Positions 12,440 through 26,587 are shown, numbered from the stretch's first letter. The stretch is 64,000 nt of DNA from Megascapheus bottae (GCA_024803745.1 JANJXV010000010.1:31703525-31767524), one strand, 5' to 3'. Notes: generated by a model from the sequence alone, not told the origin. Numbers and translations: made by a program.

Positions 12440-13008
12440 GTATCTAGGTTTTGCACTATGGTATTTCTCTTCTCTTTTGTTGTCCTTTGGTTAATCTCAT
12501 ATTGTTACTATATCTGACTTTGTTACCTGGCATATTATATATATGTTTATTTGAAATAGGAAAGGCAGGCTGGGAGTTTGGCCTAGTGGTAGAGTGCTTG
12601 CCTAGCAGGCACGAAGACCCGGGTTCGATTCCTCGGTACCACATACATAGAAAAAAGCCGGAAGTGTTGCTGAGGCTCAAGTGGTAGAGCTCTAGCCTTG
12701 AGAAAGTCCAAGGACAGTGTTCAGGCCCTGAGCTCAAGCCCAGGACTGGCAAAAAAAAAAAAAAAGAAAAAAGAAAAGAAAAGAAAGTCCAAAGACAATG
12801 CTCGCGCCCTGAGCTCAAGCTCAGGACTGACAAACAAATTTATAAATGAAATAGGAAAAGGAAGGGGGGAAAAGAAGGTGATTGGGGGTGGTAGTGGGGG
12901 AGAGATGGGGACAAAAACATGAGAAGGGGTATCAATGTGTGAGAAGTAATGCATCTACTATCTGGTGAATATAACTGTAAACACTCTATACATTATAATA
13001 AAAAAAGA
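12440..13008 (+). mobile_element. L1 3' UTR, split by a SINE
   Basis: L1 3' UTR text ('gtcctttggttaatctcat', 'tatctgactttgttacctgg', then 'gggtatcaatgtgtgagaagtaatgcatctac') interrupted by the IDL-Geo insertion at 12568-12834. Confidence 0.8.
12568..12834 (+). repeat. IDL-Geo SINE nested in L1, with extra Geo tail
   Basis: A full IDL-Geo to 12784 including a long A-rich tail, followed by a second partial Geo 3' end (about 12785-12834: 'agtccaaagacaatgctcgcgccctgag..'). L1-derived flanks 'ttgaaataggaaagg' and 'atgaaataggaaaagg' look like the target duplication. Confidence 0.88.
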
Positions 13009-14084
13009 AATATACTCTGATTATAAACCCCTTTCTATATCACCATTATATTAACAATAAAATTATTTTAAAAAGCTTTTAACAAAATTTTAGAAATCCA
13101 GATTTTTCTGGAGCATGCAAATAGGACAGGCCTTACTCTCAAATGAAACATAAAGATAAAGATATGGCAAGAGAATTTTCACTTTTAGTGTATCTAAATA
13201 GAACTGACTATGGATGACTTTTGCACTCAGTTCAGCCAACTTAGATCATAATGAGAGCCAATTGTCAACTCTTGACAACAGTTGAAGTAATAAAGATCTA
13301 GATTCTTTACTGAAATACACAGAAAAGGGGCTTGCATAAATCCCAGTATTAAGGGTACACATATTTACCAGTAAGTATCATTCATATACATAATATAATC
13401 ACAAGCAAAATATAGTACACATCTGTTCATTTGTACTGGGAATGAGGGATTTGTATTCCCTACCATAAGCTGTCCTGCATTAACATTGGAGACAAAATTA
13501 TGAACAAAGAGTGTAGCTAAAACAGAAGGCCAAAATACTATTATGTAAATTATGTTTTAAAATCTTGTTATTGACCTTAATAACATCTAATTTACATTTG
13601 TGACACAACAGAGCTGTAAATGAATAATTATTGTTATAATTGGTGTGTTGTTCATCTCCCTTATTAGAATGAACTGCAAAAGATTTATCATGAGTACCTA
13701 AAACAGCATCTGGCCCCACAGCAGGTCCTCAACAAATATATGTAGGTAGAAAGCTAAAGATCAGTGTAAACTGAGGTGCTGAAGTATTTATTTTATAGAA
13801 TTACTGGTAACTTACAAGGAAAAAGGAAAAATAAGAACAACTAACATTTATTATGTTTATTATAGATGAATTCCTAAACTATAGATGCATTATTGTTTTG
13901 ATGACTTATTACCAACCCCACTACTCTTTCCATTTGACAATGGGTGTCATCCTCAATAAAAGAAAGAGAGTCCTTTGGCTACTGTTTTCATAAAGAGTTT
14001 GAAAACATATACTTTCCCCATTCTTCATACTAGTGATTCTAAAACTTAGCTGTTCATTTGAATCATATAACATTCAAAAACTAA
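13009..14084. other. Mostly unique DNA
   Basis: Possible MIR 3' end near 13690-13750 and a faint MIR near 13830-13950; otherwise nothing. Confidence 0.4.
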
Positions 14085-14215
14085 CCTGTGAGCCAAGAAG
14101 GATGCTGCATTCTGGTATTCCTAGTTCTTAGGAGAGTGAGGTAGGAAGATCAAGAGTTCAGAGTCAGCCTGAGCTATATGGAAAGACCCTATTAAAAAGC
14201 AAGAAAGGCAGAACA
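14085..14215 (+). repeat. B1 SINE (old)
   Basis: 'attcctagttcttaggagagtgaggtaggaagatcaagagttc..gtcagcctgagctatatggaaagaccc' follows the B1 consensus order. Confidence 0.55.
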
Positions 14216-14278
14216 AAGCAAGAAGACAAAGGAGAGGAGAGGTGAGGAGAAGAAGGCATTATAGTATTTAAAATTCTT

Positions 14279-14480
14279 GAGCCAGGTATAATGACACTTG
14301 CAATTTCAGCATTCAGAAGGCTGAGGCAGTACGAATGCAAGCTCCAGGCTAGCCTGGAATATACAGAAAGATCATTCCTCAAAACAAAACAAAACAGAAC
14401 TGGGAACATGCCTCAGTGGTAGATTGCATGCCTGACATGTGCAAGTCCCAGATTTCAATCCTCAGCAACACAAGCAAGCA
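14279..14480 (+). repeat. B1 followed by ID-like SINE
   Basis: B1 part 14279-14400 ('gaggcagtacgaatgcaagctccaggctagcctggaata'). An ID-like part then follows at 14401-14480 ('gcctcagtggtagattgcatgcctgacatgtgcaagtccca'). Together they form a dimer-like unit. Confidence 0.6.
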
Positions 14481-16179
14481 AGCAACAGTCTTTACAGATA
14501 GTTATAATGTATATTCAACCTTGACATATTGTTCCTTTCAAAACTCAACAAATGTTCCATCTCTGCTTTTTTCCTGACTTACAAATGTCTAGAAGTGTTT
14601 GCATAGTAATATTTACTTTCCATTTATTTAACCTGATTTTTCATAATAGGGTTTCATATATATTACCACTCATGTTTTATCACTTAGTAACACTGCAGAA
14701 ATTAGATGAATGCTTATTTAGACCAATTTGTCCAATCTCTGTGAAGGAGTTCTTTCCCCAAATATGATACGTTGCCTGTCCTAGGAATTGTCTTCTAGCA
14801 GGTCCATTCCACCAGTCTAACACAAGGGCCCAGAAATAAAATAATTTTTTTATGATATACTAACTTTGCTTAAGTTAAGGACCACCATGATATCTACATA
14901 AATGTGAAACTGCACCCTAAGGTATAAGACAAGAAACCAAAGAAATGATTAAGGAAGTAAATGAGCAGGCGATCTTCTACCTGACCTCTTCTTTATCTTC
15001 TACTTCCTACATACAAATAGCTATATCTGAAGAATTATTGTGTTATTGTGTATAATGAATACAGAAAAGTCATCATCAGTAGGAAAAGGTCTAAATCTAG
15101 AATAGGATCATATCCTCACATTAATGAGCTGTTGAAAAGTTAAAGAAGGCATAAATAAAACAGATGGCAAGTTACTGTGTAATGACTAATTTATACTAAC
15201 TTACTAGTAGGACCTGTCTGCCTCCCCTAAACCATCATAGTCTTGTCTAGATTTTTCTGTTCTTTCTCAGGGAGTATTTTAATTCCAGTTCACTATGTTG
15301 TCCTCTTCAGGTCTTTCTGGGAAATACAGTTTAAATTTTAATCTTCAATATGGTCATCTTGTTCCTGAGTCAATTATCTTTCTCATTCAGATCTCAAACA
15401 GGAATATCCTATTTAACGCAAATTTCAAAGATATTGTCCTTTTCAGAGTTTCTGGAAATCTCACATCTCCATATGTGTCCACTAATATGAAATAAATTGG
15501 GATTTAATCAGGTTTTTCCATGTCCATGTTTGTGCTGCTGTCATTCTTTTACCCATCATGCCCTAATGTTGTTTATTTCCCAGGCTATACTTTGAAAGAA
15601 TGAAGTGGATGATACTGAAAGTTGGGTTGGGACAGTAGCAAAAGCAAGACTTTTGAATGATTGTCTCTAAGCATCTGACCTTCTGTTTTTACAGATCTGT
15701 ATGATAAGAAATGTTGGAACTTTATCCTGTAGATAATGCAAAACTATTGGGAGTTTTAGAATTTAAAGTTTGCATATGTGATATGGATCTAGACTATCCA
15801 TAATGGACAAAATAAAATAACAAAAGAAGACACTGAGGAGGCCATTAGGATACAATAGAAGGAAGGAAAATCCAAATTTTTAAAGATGAATGAGGTTCCA
15901 CGTGAAGGATGTCAGTTATAGAAACATAGCCATTACAATACATAATGCTTATAATTTGAAAAAGAATAAAATGTACATAGCTTGGGAAAATACAGAAATC
16001 ATAGTGTTTGAGGAAGTTAAAAATACAGTACCAGAGCTTGTGGAAAGAAAATAGAATACAAAAAAAAAGAATTAATATTGTGGCAAAGGATAGCATCACT
16101 AAGGAAAAGAACAGAAAGAACAGAACACCAAAGACTAAGTCAACACTGGAAACAGCCACAGTTAGAATGCAAGAGGGGA
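14481..16179. other. Unique AT-rich DNA
   Basis: No gene or repeat recognised. Confidence 0.45.
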
Positions 16180-16391
16180 GGGCTGGGAGTTTGGCCTAGT
16201 GGTAGAGTGCTTGCCTAGCATGCACAAAGAGCTGGGTTCGATTCCTCAGTACCACATACATAGAAAAAAGCTGGAAGTGGTGCTGAGGCAAGTGGTAGAG
16301 CTCTAGTCTTGAAAAAGTCCAAGGACAGTGCTCAGATGCTGAGCTCAAGCCCAGGTCTGGCAAAAAAAAAAGAAAAGAAAAGAAAAAAAAA
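16180..16391 (+). repeat. IDL-Geo SINE
   Basis: Full-length plus-strand copy with a mixed A/G tail. Target duplication 'agaatgcaagagggg' at about 16164-16178 and 16392-16406. Confidence 0.93.
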
Positions 16392-17078
16392 AGAATGCAA
16401 GAGGGGAAATGAGGTTTGGATTTTAGACAGTGCATGAACTCATTCATATCATAAGTCTTGTTAAATGCTATTACTCAAAAAAAAACACAAAACTGTAATT
16501 CTTGCTTCACTGCCAGCCTGGAGCAAATGCTTCAACAAGCCCTGGCAGGCTCAGCTCGCTGTCTGGTACTATCTCAAAAAACTCTTCTAATACTATCTTT
16601 GAAGACTCATTTTCTAATGAGGACTTTTTTTTAATAGCTCATTAACTTATATTTCCTTGACATGGGGCCAAGTCAGACTTGCTTTGGCCTGAAATCAGGT
16701 TGCAGTGTGACTCTGAAGGATTTATTGATACATTCATAAATGCATGAGAGTGCCTCAAATATTAAATAATTAAATGGGTGAACATATGTTGAAGGAATGA
16801 ATGAATAACTAATTGTACAAAAGTCTAAGTCAGTACACACTAGGTATAGAAACTGGACCTGAAGATCCTCATGATGAGTGAGATAAGCCAAACTCAAATT
16901 TTGAATTATAACAAATTCTTGTTCATTTGTGGATTGTAAATCTAGAATGATGGCAATGGTGATATTTGTGACACAATGACATGAAAGCAAAATAGTAAAA
17001 GGGGGATTAGCTAGCAGAAGATCCATGAGAGGAAAAGCAGTCGGGGGGGAGGGGAAGGGGTAAAGGGATCAAGGGACT

Positions 17079-17080
<2 letters not shown>

Positions 17081-17131
<51 letters not shown>

Positions 17132-17166
17132 TGTATGTGTCTGTGTGTCTGTGTGTGTATGTATGT
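17081..17166. repeat. (GT)n microsatellite
   Basis: Long GT tract degrading into CTGTGT and GTAT units. Confidence 0.95.
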
Positions 17167-17320
17167 AAAATTACAGCATCATAAATGAAATGCACCAAAA
17201 AAGAGATGACACAAGAGATGTAAGGAAGACCTTTGAAGAGCCATTTTTATCTTGAGATTTATAAAAGAAGGAAAAAACTCTATCTGAATCTTCCTTATAA
17301 AAGTTTTCTTTTGTTGGTTG

Positions 17321-17552
17321 GTCAAGGACTAGACCTCTCAGGGCTTAGGTGCTAGCAGTCCTTGAGCTCTTTTTCCCAAGGCTTAGGGCTCTACCACTTT
17401 GGACCATAGCTCTACTTTGGATTTTCTAATGGTTAATTGGAGATAAGAGTCTCATAGGAACTTTTCAGCATGGGCTAGCTTCCAAATGTGATCCTCAGAT
17501 CTCAGCCTCCTGAGTAGTTAAGAACACAAGCATGAGCCATTGGTACCCAGCT
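17321..17552 (-). repeat. B1-Geo composite SINE
   Basis: Minus-strand copy with 'taatggttaattggagataagagtctca' middle and 'atctcagcctcctgagtagtta' B1-like end. Confidence 0.8.
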
Positions 17553-18853
17553 GAAAGTAATTTTTCAAAAAACAAAATAATGCTATTGACTGACTACAGG
17601 TCTGCTTTCCACATGTCTCAATGTGCCATTCAGAAAACCATTTCATTCAGCTATTTATATTTTTCGCTAATGATAAAGAACACTGTACTTTTAATTTCTT
17701 CAACAAAGCTAAACATTTATGGAGTTTCTGAAAGTAAATGACAAATTTTTCTGAAGAGAATTTAACATCATCATAAGCATGCAAAGCAGTGATTTGATGA
17801 TGGCATTTCATCATTGTCCTGCTTTACTTCCATTAAGAAAGGAATTCCTTGCCATCAGGTTCCAAGCTCAGGAACATTTGGCTTCAGTCCATGCTGCCTT
17901 TGGAGTTTCTTAAATTATAAAGAGCAAAACAAAAGATGAGCCTGCTCTCTCTCTCTTTCTGGATTTTTAAATTCTCCATATGCAGGAAAGTATCATAATA
18001 TTTTTGGTCAGAGAAATCTCCAGTTTAAAAAGAAACTAAAGAAAATCATTTGTAAAGACAGCATGGAAATGCAGACTCTTAACTGGAACTGCAAGACTAG
18101 AATAATGGTTTCAGAATAACTCACATAATACGAAAATTGCTGCTCAAATTACAAATTCACTGCTTCCCCTCTCTTTGAGCCAGGAACTGGGAGAGTGGCA
18201 GATCCACACCTCCAACAACCTCCATCCATTTGCTAGATGGATTTTATCCAGAGCCTGCTGCCACTGACTGTGCTGTGGAACAGTACAAGACTTTGATTGA
18301 CCAAACATCTTTCTAGGATGCACCGTTCACTGTGTTAACCTTGCAATAATTTGGAACTGATTTTCATACCTTACTGTCATTATACTCTTTGAATTCTATA
18401 AGTAATTTTAAATCATGTTATCATTTAAGGAAAAACTGATTAGAAATGTTAAAAATTACATTAGGTCTCTGGCTTCTTTCATCTCTCCCTGACCATAGTT
18501 AAGTGTTTTGATGGAATCCTAGGTTTGGGTCATCCTTTTTCTATTGTTTCATAGATGTATTAGAAGTATTTCTCCTGCTAATGTCAACCTATCATCTTCA
18601 CATAAACATTTTTGATTCTGGAAAGGTTTTAATATATTTGGATCCTACCTCAGTCACAGGAAATATGTTGAGAATAGCATATTATAGAGGGATTCTAGGG
18701 AGTAGCATATAATAAGTACTTATTTGTTAACAAGATTCCTCTCTGCACCACTGTCAAAGTACCAACAAATGGCTTGGTAAACTACAGCTCCTGCGAAAAT
18801 AATATATTTCTGTTTATAGATACTACCAAAAGACTCTCAAAGAATACCCTATT
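17553..18853. other. Unique DNA
   Basis: No gene or repeat recognised. Confidence 0.45.
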
Positions 18854-18869
18854 TTAATAGCTATTTAAA

Positions 18870-19061
18870 GGGCCGGGAGTTTGGCCTAGTGGTTAAAGTG
18901 CTTGCCTAGCATGCATGAAGACCCGGGTTCGATTCCTTGGTACCACATATAGAAAAAAGCTGGACGTGGTGCTGAGGCTCAAGTGGTAGAGCTCTAGCCT
19001 TGAGAAAGTCCAAGGACAGTGCTCAGGCCCTGAGCTCAAGCCCAGGACTGGCAAAAAAAAA
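18870..19061 (+). repeat. IDL-Geo SINE with perfect target duplication
   Basis: Plus-strand copy close to the consensus. A perfect 16-bp duplication 'ttaatagctatttaaa' at 18854-18869 and 19062-19077 suggests a recent insertion. Confidence 0.95.
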
Positions 19062-19641
19062 TTAATAGCTATTTAAATTGACTGAATTAATCCAATCTTG
19101 AAATTCAGGCCCTTAATTACACTAGCAACATTTCAAGTGTTCAATAACTGCATATAACTAAGGTCTACAATACTCAAAGTATAAATATAGAACTTTTCCA
19201 GTATTCTACTGGATAGTAATAAGACTTTTCTCATTTACCAGATTTACCAGTACAGACGTTGGCCCTACATATGCCCTTGTATCCAATTCTGACTATATCT
19301 AAACTTTCAGTCAACTTCAAATACTAAACATCCTTATCTTGATCTAAAAGCAGGTCAAACTAGAACTCACTTAACCGATCTTAAAATACAGTGAAAATCT
19401 AAACTCCACATACTAAACACAAGGAAAAACTCCCATCAAGTTTTCAGATATAACATTGTTTTGTATGAGATACCTGAACTAAAAAGTTAATACCTTTCTT
19501 TTATTCTTTAATTCCATATCCCATTTTGTAAAAATCCTATTGATCACTAAATGTACAAGACATAAATGTTCCTTATTCTCTCCCGCTTCCTTCCCCTCCT
19601 CTCCTTTTCTTTTTCCCCTTCCACCCCCTTCTCATCCCCCT

Positions 19642-19872
19642 CCTGCTGCTGCTGCTGCTGTGTCAGTATAGTAATAAGGCTTGAACTCAGGGCTGGGTGG
19701 TGTCCCTTAGCTGTTTTGTTCAACACTGACACTCTACCACTTAAGCCAGTTTTTGTTGGTTAGTTGTTGAATCACAGTCTCATGGACATCCTTGCCCAAG
19801 GAAGCTGTGATCCTAAGATCTCAGCCTCTTGAGTAGTTAGGATTACATGCATTAGCTACCAATGTCTGGCTA
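19642..19872 (-). repeat. B1-Geo SINE with (CTG)n at its tail
   Basis: A short CTG run (19642-19660) adjoins a diverged minus-strand copy whose B1-like end is 'atctcagcctcttgagtagttaggatt'. Confidence 0.75.
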
Positions 19873-22559
19873 TAAGACAAAAGTGGTATATCTCTTCTCA
19901 CAGTGATAAAAGCTTTATGTTTATACAAAGGTTCCAAATAAATACATGGAGAACACCTTGGTAATGAAAAGTCTAGAGAGTTGAAACTTCAGAAATGCAG
20001 AAAGGCATTCAAAAATAAGAGAAGGATATTTTTTCTAAGTAGGTTATTAGCAGGTCTCATTTTTAGTTTTGATTTTTGTTGCTTATTTGTGTTGCCTCAG
20101 AACTGTTTACAAACAATATGGTTTTTTTTCATCATGGCTTAGATGTTCAACTTCTACACATGTGAACACATATATTAATACTTAAACTAATCATGTGCTA
20201 AAGGAAAAGATTCTCAGACCTTTGGATCAAAGATCTTACATAGATCTTATAGTAGATATTCTGATTTATTTTTAAGGTCATTCAAACAGCCATTTACCTA
20301 CAGTAAATCATTCAGGGTCAAGTAGGGTGATAAAAAATAACACTTTTCATTTATTTGACTGGGGTATTGCTACAGGATACTACTAGGCTGGTAAAAAGAC
20401 AATATGGTCTGACACATTTCTGTATTCCTTTGCTGAATCACAGTTTTAGTACACACTGGAGATTATTATACCTCCCAGTAATAACACAAATATGTATTAA
20501 CTTCCCAGATATCCACTTCCCCTGAGGAAATTATGATGTGAATCAGTGAAAAGAGCTGGCTCAATGCCCACAGAAACCAATCTAGATTTATGGCAGGATG
20601 TGAAGTCCAAGCGAAGTTGCTTCCAAAGTACAATGAATCTTATAACTCTGCACTCTACTCTTGCTAAGTACATTTCATCTTTATTATCTTCCAAAGGTCA
20701 AAAAGGCCTCAATCACTACCAATGAAAATAAAAACCAGATTCTTTTGACTGTATATAAGGATAACAAAAGAATGATGCAGGAACAGCAAGCTACCTTCAA
20801 CAAAATACAGCAAACCCTACATGTTTAGAAATCATGTTAAAAATTGATTTATATAAATAGTTGTGAATATAGACTCCCATCTCAAATTATAAAGAAAATC
20901 TGATCTTTTGATAAAAACATGAGAAATGAGTATTGTTTGACTCTACAATTTTCCTAAATGTTAACACACACATAAAAAGTGAAATGAAGACAAAAGAGAA
21001 TGACAGAGTTTAGGAAACAACAGCAGACAAGACATCAATAACATTATGGAAATGCTTTAGTAGATGGATGAAGTGTTACTAACAATCATTGAGTTCTAAG
21101 TTTATGATGGTGGTAAGCAGGGCAAAGCCAGCAGAGCTTCAGAATTCCAGAAAGGTTTGAGAACTGGAAGCAGGAAGTATGTCTAATGGCAGAAATAGTG
21201 GCATAGAAAAGAAAGGGAGCAGTGAAATAGTTGAGTTCTACTGATTCCAATTCCTCCAACCTTTACAAATAAGATTCTCAGTCCCATCCTGGCAGAACAC
21301 CAAAAACTCTGGGAAGATGCAGAATGAAATAGACTTGAAAAGCCAAATGATGGTGACTCAATGGTAAAACATGGAACTAATGTAAGTTCAAATCCTTAAG
21401 GTAGAGGCTCTCCATTGGCTCCAGCTTCCTTCCTCTACTTGACTTGTACTCTGCAGCCAGACTTTTAGCCTTTCCCCATGTTTATTACTCTATCTATATC
21501 CAAGCCAGTTACCCCACATCTTTCTCTGAAAAACTGACTTGCTTAAAAACAAAGTTAAAGGCACTGATTTCAGAAGCAATGTCTCACAGGTTTAGTTAGG
21601 TAGGGACTTTGTGATTTCAGGGGGCTACGCTTTTCTAAACACCATAAAAACACCAACTGGTAAAACCAATGACGTAAAAAAACACCTTTATTGAATTATT
21701 ACAAAGAAACGTGTTAAGTGTAGCCCTTTGTAAGGTTGACTCTAAAATACTAAGAACCTTGCCTGATGGTCTTACAGTGCTATGTTCAGCCCACAGCCAC
21801 CATCCCCATACCACAGAGCTTTCAATGAGCATTTTAGTGGTGCATATTTTAAATATGCGTGATCTACCTAGCTGCAAAGAAAATCTCAAAAAACAAAAGT
21901 CCAAATTCATCCAAACAAAAAAGAAGGAGCTGGGAGGGAAGGAAGAAAATCAAACTAAATATGACTTGAAAAACAGGGAGCTATTGTCCTGTGGAGTTGT
22001 TGTTAAGAGTGACTAGAAAAACATATTTTACAGTACTCAGAACAGTACCTGACAAAAAGCTAAGTATCTAGAATGACTGTGGTCTGTTGATATTGATCAC
22101 TAATATATTGAACTTATTTATAACAAGATTTTCTGGTTCCTTTTGTTCTTTGCTCTCTCAACACTTTTCTTGAAAAAGATGGCATATTTTTCCTATTGTC
22201 ATTTCAGAGGCTATAAATATATTTTATTTCTTAGTATACAAAAGTTAACTACCTATAAAATTTACATATGCATGACCTCTTCATTGCTATTTCATATTTT
22301 AGCAGGAAAAGCTACAAAACTGCCATGTGTTTATAGTCAACAATAGGTCACATGACATATCTTTCTGTGCTTATAATTACCTGCCAGGCTTTATTCTTTT
22401 CCTTGGTTTTTGCTTTTCTTACATAGATGCTTTAATAATTCTTACAGGGGTTGTATGTAAATGATAATAAGCCCTTTAGTTTTTGTATAACTAAAGAAAT
22501 GTTGCTTTATAAAGCAGGACTTCAGTTCTAGTTCAATACAATGCAATTTTCAGTAAAAG
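19873..22559. other. Unique AT-rich DNA
   Basis: No gene or well-supported repeat. Confidence 0.45.
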
Positions 22560-23140
22560 TTCTCTCATAACAAGTATGTGTCAAACAAATAGATAGGTCT
22601 ACGGGAAATGAGGGGAGAACACCAAACAAGAGAGAATCATTTAAAAAAGTTAATGAACTGGCACCATCGTGGCATCCTAGTGGATGATGGGGCTTTTCCA
22701 AAAACTTCAAGAGGTGAAATTCCACTTCCCCATCCTCACCCCCAGGTGACAGGTCCTAAATTCCTCGAAACAAGGGCAGAGATTTGGGCAATGGGTTCCC
22801 AGACCTGCCAAACGTGTATCATGAACTTGCAAAATACTTTGAGCCCCTGTGACCTTGGCCCCTGACCATGACCCTATTTGGGCCCCACCATCTCTGCTAC
22901 CATTTTGCCATACCTGCTGCCTCCTAATTCTCTTCTGCCACCATGGCATCTCTCTCCAACTCTCCATTAGAGCTGATCTGCTCTATTGGGATCATTTTTC
23001 TGCTATATCTTTACTCCCCTCATGGCTTAGTTTCCTAATAGTATTCAAAGCATTCAGGGATTCAAGTTTTGGGGGACATGTATCTTCCTGCAGTTGCCAG
23101 CTTTCTAATAAACACTCCTAATTCAACCTCTCAAAAAAAG
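22560..23140 (+). mobile_element. Possible ERV LTR
   Basis: Compositionally distinct (C-rich, less AT) stretch ending with an AATAAA-type signal 'tctaataaacactcc', as in many LTR R regions. No second LTR, primer-binding site or viral coding region was seen, and the ends are not definable by eye. Confidence 0.3.
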
Positions 23141-26100
23141 CTGATGAAACATTAATAAAAGCTAATGAAATAAATGCATATTGGCTAGTCTAATTAAAAA
23201 ATGAGAATCTGCTTCAAAAAATAAAATTTCAAAAGTATAATTTACTGAAACCATACTAATGTTCTCAATACATGTTCCTAAAGCAACTGATCCCAGTGAC
23301 AGATTCAGCACATAAGCAATGTGTATAAAACCAGATGAACTACTGCATTTTGCTGGTAAAGCTCAAGGAACAGCATCTGATTGATTTCACAGAGAGATGG
23401 AGAAGTATATCAGAGGTTAGCTCTCCTTTGTTGACGTCCATGTAGGTTAATATGCATTGCTAGGCAACAAAGAGAAACACAAAGGCAGAAGGTCTTCCAA
23501 GAACACTAAAAAGCAAGGCAAAGCCTAGAAATATGGATTATAAACTCATTTTTAGACAAGTTGCGTGTATTTTAATTGATCTCAACTACAAATTAAATTT
23601 AGCAGAGCATTTGAGAACTCCATGTTGCATCAAGTCCAGTATAACTCCATTTACTCTAGATAAAAGCTTTATAGAGACAGCAAGGGCATTTAAGCTGTGG
23701 AGAAATTCTGTTTTTCTGATTTGATGTTGGCATTGCCAGGAGTGTCCATAAAAACCCAGTCACAGATCTCAGTACCACTCAGTCAGAGCTGTTACTTTCC
23801 ACTACTCCTGAATTTTTGCCACCTTTATTCATCCAGTGATTTTTTTTATTACAACAGCACATAGTAAGTCATAGCACGATTTTTTTCCAGAAATTCCCTT
23901 TAAAAGCCGATTCCAATTGATGGTAATAATTTTTTACAGCTTCCCAATAATGTGTGAAGTATTCTCATGATGAAATATCATGAGGAATGGCCTAAGTATG
24001 TTTTATTCTTATGTAAAGTTTGTTCACACTTTGAATGGCTTTGTATTGAAAGGGGGGATAAATGGAGAACTGTTCAGATTCATTTTTAATGGTAGAAGCA
24101 GTAACTGTCACTTTCAAAACCAAGAGATGAGTAATTCTTATAATATGAGGAGTCACTGGAATTGCTTTCTTTCCCCAACTCCCATCTCTATTTTTAGTTC
24201 TAATTCTTCTTGGAGTTAACAAGGATTGAACTCGGAATGTTATACTTGCTAGGGAGGTGCTTTATCACTTGAACCATGTCCCCAGACCTTCCCTACTTAC
24301 AAGTAAAATGTAGTAGCTTATGACATTTGAGGAATCCTTTCAAAGGACTAGATCTATCAAAATAATTTTCCAAAACCCCTTTCAAAATTTAGAGACTCAT
24401 TAGTTTTTAGTCTGACATAGTTTTTACATTTATGTTAAATGTGTAGTCTAATTTGCATCCTTGCATTTTAAGTACATATACACACATAGTCAATGTACAT
24501 GGTATACTGATATACACTCTATAAGACTTATCCCAGGAGATTATACTTATCATAACTTTTATTTTATGAAACACCATTTCTATCTGCAATTCAATTTCTG
24601 TTTCAAATGGAAGTATTTATTCATAAGTTGCTCATGTGGGAAAATGAATGACTCCTTTTCCCATAATTTAGCTCTATTATACTGCTGCTAATGATGAAAT
24701 AAAACAAGAGGTAGAGATTGGTTCTGTGGGCAAAACAAATCAACAATTGAATTTAGAAACTATTTATTAAGCTTTTACTCTGTACAAGTTACTTCCATGA
24801 ATTCTGTAGCGGATAAAAAGAGAACACAACACAGTTCTCATCCTAAACTGAAAGACTTGGACCATGGCAAGGACTATACAAAGCCCAAGGACAAAGTAGT
24901 TACAGCAGGTTGTTTAATGGTTATCATGCTTATGCTCATTCACCACAAAAAGAAATTGTAGATAGTAAAAAATCTGAATGCTTGTATAAAGTCAGTGAAA
25001 GAGATGTAGAAGCCCACTCAAATCACATGCAGTCACTTGTAAAGAAAGACATAGGAAAGAGAAAACAGTTATCAAAAAATGAGAAAAAAATCTGATATGG
25101 GAATTACAAAAATCAAATAACTAAAGGTGTTTCAGGTAACATTAAGTTTCTAGAATATTTTTAAAGGTGCAGAACCATGATTTAAAATTCAAAATTACAT
25201 GACAAAATGATCACATAATATCAAAATAATTATGAAAAATTCCAAATGAACACTATAGGTGCTCTTTTACATTCTGAATTAGCTCACAATTTCAGGTATA
25301 AACAAATTGTTCTTAATAAAAGGTAAAACATCTTATGTCTATAATTGATAATCTTTTTTTCAAGATTTTCAATATTTTTAAATTGATTTACTATGAAATT
25401 TTGGCTATTGTTTAAGCTGGATTCCTTTTGTCCAACATTTTCTTTAGGGTCAAATAACTTCATTTAAAGTGACTCTCTAAGTCATTCTTTTGGATAAAGA
25501 TATAAAAAAGGTATAGAGAAAGAATACAAATGATGAGATGAATCTTCTAAAAATAAGAAAACACTTTATTGGAAAGTAAAGAGTATTGGAAAAAGGTAAA
25601 GAATGGGAAAATTTACTAATCTTAAAAGGTCTTAACTAAAAATGGAGATATTTGAAGTAAAAGCAAAACAAAAACAATAAGAAATACTTAGAGGATGCAT
25701 ATAGACTATCATTTCTTCCTCAGTTACAGTTTTCATATTATTTTAGAAAATGTATGTAACAATAACTTAGATCATTGAAAGCAGTAATAACATCTCCTTG
25801 ATGGAAAAATGTTTAAGAAAAAGTTAACTGGTCTTCTTAATAATCTGAAATCACTTTTCTTCAAAAGGAGGTAGCCAAATAGGGTACTTCTAGATTTATG
25901 ACTGCATTTTATTCTCTGCTTCCATAAACAATATTGTGAGCCTCTCTTTAATGGGGTGAGATGTTGTATGCCCGCCAGAAAATGTAAGCTCTAAACTACA
26001 GTGAACATAAACTACAGTTTCAAGAGATGTAGAAATTGTTTCTATAAAGACTAAGTGAGGTAGACAGATGATAAATTAACCAAATAATTTAGCCAAATAT

Positions 26101-26195
26101 CTCTAGTTTTTGACAGGGAAGATAAGACAGTCAGATTATTTCTTATTATCTATATAGTTGTACAAGTCTACATTGTACACTGTGTTCACATAAAT

Positions 26196-26199
<4 letters not shown>
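23141..26199. other. Unique AT-rich DNA
   Basis: Only an ID-like element on the minus strand near 24214-24290 ('ggattgaactcggaatg..acttgctagggaggtgctttatcac'). Confidence 0.45.
24214..24290 (-). repeat. ID-like SINE fragment
   Basis: Complement of an ID element: B-box-like 'ggattgaactc' then 'acttgctagggaggtgctttatcacttgaacca'. Confidence 0.55.
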
Positions 26200-26234
<35 letters not shown>

Positions 26235-26244
26235 ATGTGTGTGT
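26200..26244. repeat. (GT)n at SINE tail
   Basis: GT tract directly abutting the following minus-strand B1-Geo fragment. Confidence 0.95.
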
Positions 26245-26372
26245 GCTGACTCAGTGTTTTGCTGGTTAATTGGAGACAGAATCTCACAGAGTTTTCTTCC
26301 TGGCCTGGCGATGAACTGAAATCTTCCAGATTTCAGCCTCCAGAGTAGACAGGATTATAGGTATAAAGCATC
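26245..26372 (-). repeat. B1-Geo SINE, Geo part mostly lost
   Basis: Begins at 'ctggttaattggagacagaatctcac' and ends in the B1-like part; nearly all the Geo part is missing. Confidence 0.65.
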
Positions 26373-26587
26373 CACTTAAATGACTTTTTGCTGATTAACA
26401 ACTACCTTAGAGTAAGATTTTTTTTCATACTTTCATGTATTGATACATAGCATCATATAAGACTCGGGGACATAGAAATACATCAATTAATATGATCATA
26501 GAAAATTAAGAAAAAACATCATAAAATAGGACTTGAAAAACATTACACTCCAAGAGCTCAAATCCATTCCATTTAAAAATAAAGAAT

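Noticed and set aside
22560..23140. Complete endogenous retrovirus
   Set aside because: Only an LTR-like stretch with a polyadenylation-type signal; no paired LTR, primer site or gag/pol-like frame nearby.
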